A stretch of 18,466 nt of DNA from Chitinophagaceae bacterium (lineage in GTDB: Bacteria > Bacteroidota > Bacteroidia > Chitinophagales > Chitinophagaceae), in the NCBI GenBank assembly GCA_947489175.1, contig CANLED010000011.1:1-18466 (forward strand). The letters run 5' to 3'. Positions 15,036-18,466 of the stretch are shown piece after piece. Both the position numbers and the translations under genes were made by a program. The stretch's first letter is position 1, and every line of letters begins with the position of its first letter. The notes beneath the pieces are model-generated. The model was not told the DNA's origin and ran no database searches. It saw nothing but the letters and a program-made list of their open reading frames with translations.

Positions 15036-16040
15036 ATGCGTTTATTTTTTATTTTATGTTTGGTGTTTTCAAATTTCTTTGCAATTGGTCAGCAATCTGT
15101 TGAGGAATTGCGTGAAACAGCTATTTTGTTTCAAAAGCAGGAAGATTTTACAAATACATTGATGATACTCGGCAGGGCTTTGGACATGGAACCTCAGAAT
15201 CTGACAATCTTAAAAGATGTTGCCCTTACTTATTACCTGGCAGGAGATTTTAAACGTGCGGCTACTAGAATCCTTCCTTTAACAGACCGAGTTGATGCTG
15301 ATGTACAGGTCTTTCAGATAGCTGGTAATATTTTTAAGGCATCGGAAGACAGCCGAACTTGTGATAAGTTGTATAAAAAAGGGTTAAAAAAATTCCCCAA
15401 AAGTGGTGCGTTGTATAGCGAATATGGTGATTTGAAGTGGTCTTTAGAAAAGCCAGAAGAAGCCATACAACAATGGGAGGCGGGCATTAATGCAGACGCA
15501 TCTCATTCTGGCAACTATTACCACGCAGCAAAATTTTACTTTGCTGCTGCAGACAAAGCTCGGAGCATCATCTACGGAGAAATTTTCACAAACCTAGAAA
15601 GTTATTCAGTTCGTACTTCTGAAATAAAAATATTACTAATTGAATCTTACAAAAGGGCTTTTGTGAGCAGTGAAAGCAAGCAGTATTTTATCAAAAAAAC
15701 AACCGAATTTGAGGTAAAATTTCTTGAAACATTGATGAAACAATCTGCATTGGCTTCCAGGGGAATTACTCCAGAATCACTGTTGATTATTAGGTCTAGG
15801 TTTATGCTGGATTGGTTTACTGCTAACAACAAGGGATTTCCTCATCAACTTTTTGATCATTTGCAATACCTCATGAGGGATGGTATGTTTGAAGCGTATA
15901 ATCAATGGTTGTTTGGACCCGCAGCAGACGTGAATGCATACCAAAATTGGTTAAAAACCCACGCCAATGAGCATAAAAAGTTTCAGCTATACCAGCGGAA
16001 TAAATTGTTCAGAATGCCGGAAGGCCAGGATTACTTCTAA
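15036..16040 (+). CDS. exported tetratricopeptide-repeat protein
   Basis: A 334-residue protein. Residues 1-18 are a signal peptide (MRLFFILCLVFSNFFAIG, followed by QQS). Four or so TPR-like helical pairs cover roughly residues 20-190: FQKQEDFTNTLMILGRALDMEPQN, VALTYYLAGDFKRAATRILPL, NIFKASEDSRTCDKLYKKGLKKFP, and YGDLKWSLEKPEEAIQQWEAGINAD. The C-terminal half is helical without a recognised domain and ends in EHKKFQLYQRNKLFRMPEGQDYF, an N-rich/charged tail. It is probably periplasmic and mediates protein contacts; the partner is unknown. It lies 24 bases after the DUF1015 gene and may be in the same transcript. Its stop is only 5 bases from the stop of the convergent acyl-CoA synthetase gene. 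Confidence 0.85.
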   Translation: MRLFFILCLVFSNFFAIGQQSVEELRETAILFQKQEDFTNTLMILGRALDMEPQNLTILKDVALTYYLAGDFKRAATRILPLTDRVDADVQVFQIAGNIFKASEDSRTCDKLYKKGLKKFPKSGALYSEYGDLKWSLEKPEEAIQQWEAGINADASHSGNYYHAAKFYFAAADKARSIIYGEIFTNLESYSVRTSEIKILLIESYKRAFVSSESKQYFIKKTTEFEVKFLETLMKQSALASRGITPESLLIIRSRFMLDWFTANNKGFPHQLFDHLQYLMRDGMFEAYNQWLFGPAADVNAYQNWLKTHANEHKKFQLYQRNKLFRMPEGQDYF

Positions 16041-16045
16041 CCAAC

Positions 16046-17833
16046 TCAAGCATAGATGCGTTCTACACTTGCAGCATATTTATCCATGATAACCTTCCTT
16101 TTTAACTTTAAGGTTGGGGTTAATTCTCCACCATTGATGGTCCATTCACCTTCCATCAATTCGAATTTCTTAATTTGTTCAACAGGGTTAAACAATTCAT
16201 TGAATTTTTCAACAATATTTTTGTAGTGCTCTATAACTTTTGGGTTGGCAAGCATTTCAGAAACATTGTCTGTTTTGATGTTGTTCTTAGCGCACCACGT
16301 TGCTAAATTATCAAAAGATGGAACGATGAGTGCAGCAGTGAATTTTTTCTCTGCTCCAACAACCATCATTTGTTCAATGAAAGGAGATTCTTTCATTTTA
16401 TTCTCAATCGGCTGAGGTGCAACATATTTTCCTCCACTGGTCTTAAAAATTTCTTTTTTCCTATCTGTGATTTTTAGAAAACGGCCTTCAGCCCACACCC
16501 CAATATCTCCTGTGTGGAACCATCCTTCATTGTCAATGCATTCCGCTGTTAAGTCGGGTCTCTTGTAATAACCCATCATTACATTAGAACCTTTGCAGCA
16601 AATCTCTCCATCTTCCGCCAACTTCACCGTAACATTTTTGATGACTGGTCCAACTGTTCCAAATCTTCTGTTGTGTGAATCAAGGCAGTTTACACTTATA
16701 ACTGGTGATGTTTCTGTAAGTCCATACCCTTCCATTATAACAATCTTCGCTGCAGTAAATACCCTCAATAGCCTCACTTGGCATGCTGCTGCTCCCGTTA
16801 CTATGGCATTAATATTTCCCCCCAGCGCCTCTCTCCATTTGCTAAAAATCAGTTTATTGGCTACGGCTAATTGGAGATTATACCAAATTCCCTGATTTTT
16901 ATCTACTTCATATCTGCTACCTAAGGCAACGGCCCAAAAGAACAGGCTTTTCTTAATCCCTTTTTGTTCTCTACCTTTAGCAATGATTTTTTCGTAAACC
17001 TTTTCGAGTAGTCTTGGCACTGTTGAAAACACAGTAGGCTTAACTTCTTTTAGGTTTTCACCTATTGTTTCCAAACTTTCTGCATAGTAAATTGAAACAC
17101 CATTGAATAGGTAGATATAAGTAACCACCCTCTCAAAAATATGGTTTAAAGGAAGGAAACTAAGTGCTTTATCTTTATAATTGCAGACAGGTACTAGTAT
17201 GTCGTTTACATTGTTGATATTATCTAAAATGTTGTGGTGACTGAGCATCACCCCTTTTGGAAATCCAGTTGTTCCTGAAGTATACAATATGGTTGCCAAT
17301 TCATCAGGTTTGATGTTCGCTTTTATGGCTTTTAATTGAAGCAGGTCCTCTTCTGTTCCACTATGTAACAGTTCTTTCCAATGCAAAGCGTTTTGAATAG
17401 TATTGAAAGTATATACAGCCTGAACAGAGGGTGTTGTTGACCTGATGGATTGAACCTTGTTATACAGTTCTTCATCGCTCACAAAAACAAGTTTGACTGA
17501 TGCATCATTCAGAATAAATGCAAGCTCATTTACATTGATGGTAGGATAAATTGGGGTGAGTACGGCACCTGTTTGCTGTACCGCCATGTCCAATATCATC
17601 CATTCCGGCCTGTTGTTGCTCAGAACAGCTATTTTGTCGCGCCCTTCTATGGTGCCATCTTGATATCCTATATGGGCATGAAGAAGCCCCATGCTTAGGC
17701 TATCGACGGTATTTTTTATTTCTGTTGTGCTGTATTTTCTCCATTCACCATTTTCTTTGTTGGCGAACATGTCTTCTTTTGAGAATTTTTCCAACTGCCA
17801 TTCAATGCAGTCAAACAATCTTGTTGGGGTCAT
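16046..17833 (-). CDS. AMP-dependent long-chain fatty-acid-CoA ligase
   Basis: A 595-residue acyl-activating enzyme of the ANL superfamily that adenylates a fatty acid with ATP and transfers it to CoA. Visible motifs are the P-loop ILYTSGTTGFPKG (about 182-194), LPLNHIFER (228-236), GYGLTETSP (369-377), GWFHTGDIG (437-445), ITDRKKEIFKTSGGKYVAPQPIE (455-477, in two blocks) and the C-terminal LTPTLKLKRK (571-580) holding the catalytic lysine. The long form with KTSGGKYVAPQPIE is typical of long-chain ligases (FadD15/ACSL-like) rather than acetyl-CoA synthetase. It probably acts at the cytoplasmic face of the inner membrane. No fatty-acid degradation genes adjoin it, so it may be used for lipid recycling. 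The upstream spacer contains repeats and no clear promoter match. Confidence 0.95.
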   Translation of the reverse strand: MTPTRLFDCIEWQLEKFSKEDMFANKENGEWRKYSTTEIKNTVDSLSMGLLHAHIGYQDGTIEGRDKIAVLSNNRPEWMILDMAVQQTGAVLTPIYPTINVNELAFILNDASVKLVFVSDEELYNKVQSIRSTTPSVQAVYTFNTIQNALHWKELLHSGTEEDLLQLKAIKANIKPDELATILYTSGTTGFPKGVMLSHHNILDNINNVNDILVPVCNYKDKALSFLPLNHIFERVVTYIYLFNGVSIYYAESLETIGENLKEVKPTVFSTVPRLLEKVYEKIIAKGREQKGIKKSLFFWAVALGSRYEVDKNQGIWYNLQLAVANKLIFSKWREALGGNINAIVTGAAACQVRLLRVFTAAKIVIMEGYGLTETSPVISVNCLDSHNRRFGTVGPVIKNVTVKLAEDGEICCKGSNVMMGYYKRPDLTAECIDNEGWFHTGDIGVWAEGRFLKITDRKKEIFKTSGGKYVAPQPIENKMKESPFIEQMMVVGAEKKFTAALIVPSFDNLATWCAKNNIKTDNVSEMLANPKVIEHYKNIVEKFNELFNPVEQIKKFELMEGEWTINGGELTPTLKLKRKVIMDKYAASVERIYA

Positions 17834-17844
17834 TTGGCAAGCGA

Positions 17845-17872
17845 GTTTAAGGTTTATCGTTTATGGTTTAAG
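17845..17872. repeat. four tandem heptamers of GTTTAWS type
   Basis: GTTTAAG (17845), GTTTATC (17852), GTTTATG (17859) and GTTTAAG (17866) follow each other without gaps just upstream of the acyl-CoA synthetase start. The pattern has the style of low-complexity intergenic repeats and is unlike coding sequence. Confidence 0.8.
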
Positions 17873-17928
17873 AGAAACTATAATTTTTTTCCTCTGATGA
17901 AGATAAGAATTTATAATTTCTCTTAAAC
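17866..17928. repeat. long inverted repeat downstream of the S9 peptidase gene
   Basis: The 18-base arms 17866-17883 and 17911-17928 are reverse complements except at one base, which is a G-U pair in minus-strand RNA. The loop is 27 bases and contains seven A residues in that RNA. It begins about 25 bases after the peptidase stop, so it could be a 3' hairpin or terminator for that gene, though no U-run follows it. The left arm begins with the last tandem heptamer. Confidence 0.7.
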
Positions 17929-17952
17929 GCTAAAGGGCTAACCGAATAAAAA

Positions 17953-18466
17953 TTATCTAATCATTGCAGCAGGAACTTCCTTCTGCAATAAATTTTTATA
18001 GATGAATGCATTGTTCTCATTGGTTGAATGGGCTTGTTGAGAGCCGCCCCATCCATGTCTGCCACCTGGATACAGCATGAATTCAAAATGTTTTTTAGAT
18101 TCCTCTAGTTTTTTTACAAGTTGAAGGCTGTTTTGCATGTGTACATTATCATCCATGGTTCCATGATAAATCCTGAGCAATCCCTTGTAATTATCTACAT
18201 AGCTCATCACTGAACCTGCGTTATAACCTGCTGGATTTTCTGCTGGGGTGTCCATGAATCTTTCTGTGTAATGTGAATCATACAACCTCCAATCTGTTAC
18301 ACTGCCTCCAGCAAGTCCATGCGTAAAATATCCTGCACCTGCTGTCAACGCCATGCAGGTCATATATCCTCCATAGCTAAACCCTGAAATGCCTACCCTG
18401 CTTGAATCTGCTCCGTTTTGTCTAAGCCATTTTACAATGGTTATCCAATCCTTAACTTCCCATTTG
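17953..18466 (-). CDS. S9 family peptidase (prolyl oligopeptidase/DPP IV-like), C-terminal part
   Basis: The last 170 residues of an alpha/beta-hydrolase serine peptidase; the 5' part lies beyond the right edge. The frame is open to 18466, and no start is visible because the family's catalytic region is only the C-terminus of a 700-800-residue protein. The nucleophile elbow is GFSYGGYM, with the serine codon at 18378-18376. The acid is in YHGTMDDNVHMQNS and the histidine in YPGGRHGWGG, so the Ser-Asp-His triad is complete. HGTxDDNVH and GYMT are typical of DPP IV/acylaminoacyl-peptidase S9B/S9C enzymes, which cleave dipeptides from exported peptides, usually in the periplasm. The ending KNLLQKEVPAAMIR is a normal C-terminus. 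It is separated from the synthetase gene by 119 bases of repeat-rich DNA. Confidence 0.92.
   Translation of the reverse strand, partial: KWEVKDWITIVKWLRQNGADSSRVGISGFSYGGYMTCMALTAGAGYFTHGLAGGSVTDWRLYDSHYTERFMDTPAENPAGYNAGSVMSYVDNYKGLLRIYHGTMDDNVHMQNSLQLVKKLEESKKHFEFMLYPGGRHGWGGSQQAHSTNENNAFIYKNLLQKEVPAAMIR

Noticed and set aside
17953..18363. Short independent hydrolase gene starting at the ATG at 18363
   Set aside because: The frame continues upstream with the catalytic GFSYGG motif and is open at the window edge, so that ATG is an internal methionine.

Overview
The window looks like a chromosomal segment of an AT-rich member of the Bacteroidota, probably an aerobic Chitinophagales/Sphingobacteriales-type organism. 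The evidence is the gene content (fused KorA, BaxI_1-type Bax-inhibitor protein, septoil-knot/DUF6150 protein, TIGR00266/AIM24, DUF1015 next to serC, S9 peptidase), the near absence of Shine-Dalgarno sequences, and several upstream matches to the Bacteroidota promoter pattern TTG-N19-22-TAnnTTTG. The genus cannot be fixed from the sequence. It reads mostly as ordinary core genome. I see no phage, transposase, integrase, CRISPR array, tRNA or rRNA, and no gene-free stretch longer than about 220 bases.

Layout. 1-1637 (-): 5' part of korA, the alpha (gamma/alpha fused) subunit of 2-oxoglutarate:ferredoxin oxidoreductase, cut by the window edge. 1787-2545 (+): seven-helix Bax inhibitor-1/YccA-like membrane protein, followed at 2563-2898 by a small exported repeat protein of the septoil-knot (DUF6150) type. 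A bidirectional terminator at 2935-2974 separates it from the convergent TIGR00266/AIM24 gene (2991-3800, -). 3801-4021 is a repeat-rich spacer.

4022-10834 (-) is a four-gene efflux operon, transcribed tetR, tolC, membrane fusion lipoprotein, RND permease. Together these encode a tripartite inner membrane-periplasm-outer membrane pump with its own regulator. An inverted repeat upstream of tetR (10861-10888) is a plausible autoregulatory operator.

11033-16040 (+): a DUF502 membrane protein overlapping an exported zinc-dependent phospholipase C/S1-P1 nuclease-like enzyme; then serC (phosphoserine aminotransferase), DUF1015 and a secreted TPR protein in close series. 16046-17833 (-) is a long-chain acyl-CoA synthetase, convergent with the TPR gene. 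17953-18466 (-) is the catalytic C-terminal end of an S9 (prolyl oligopeptidase/DPP IV-like) peptidase cut by the right edge. A second repeat-rich spacer, with tandem heptamers and a long hairpin, lies between the last two genes.

I did not find a convincing new multi-gene system. The observations most worth following are the predicted knotted repeat protein, the two repeat-built intergenic hairpins, the enlarged RND permease, and the serC-DUF1015 arrangement without an intervening serA.
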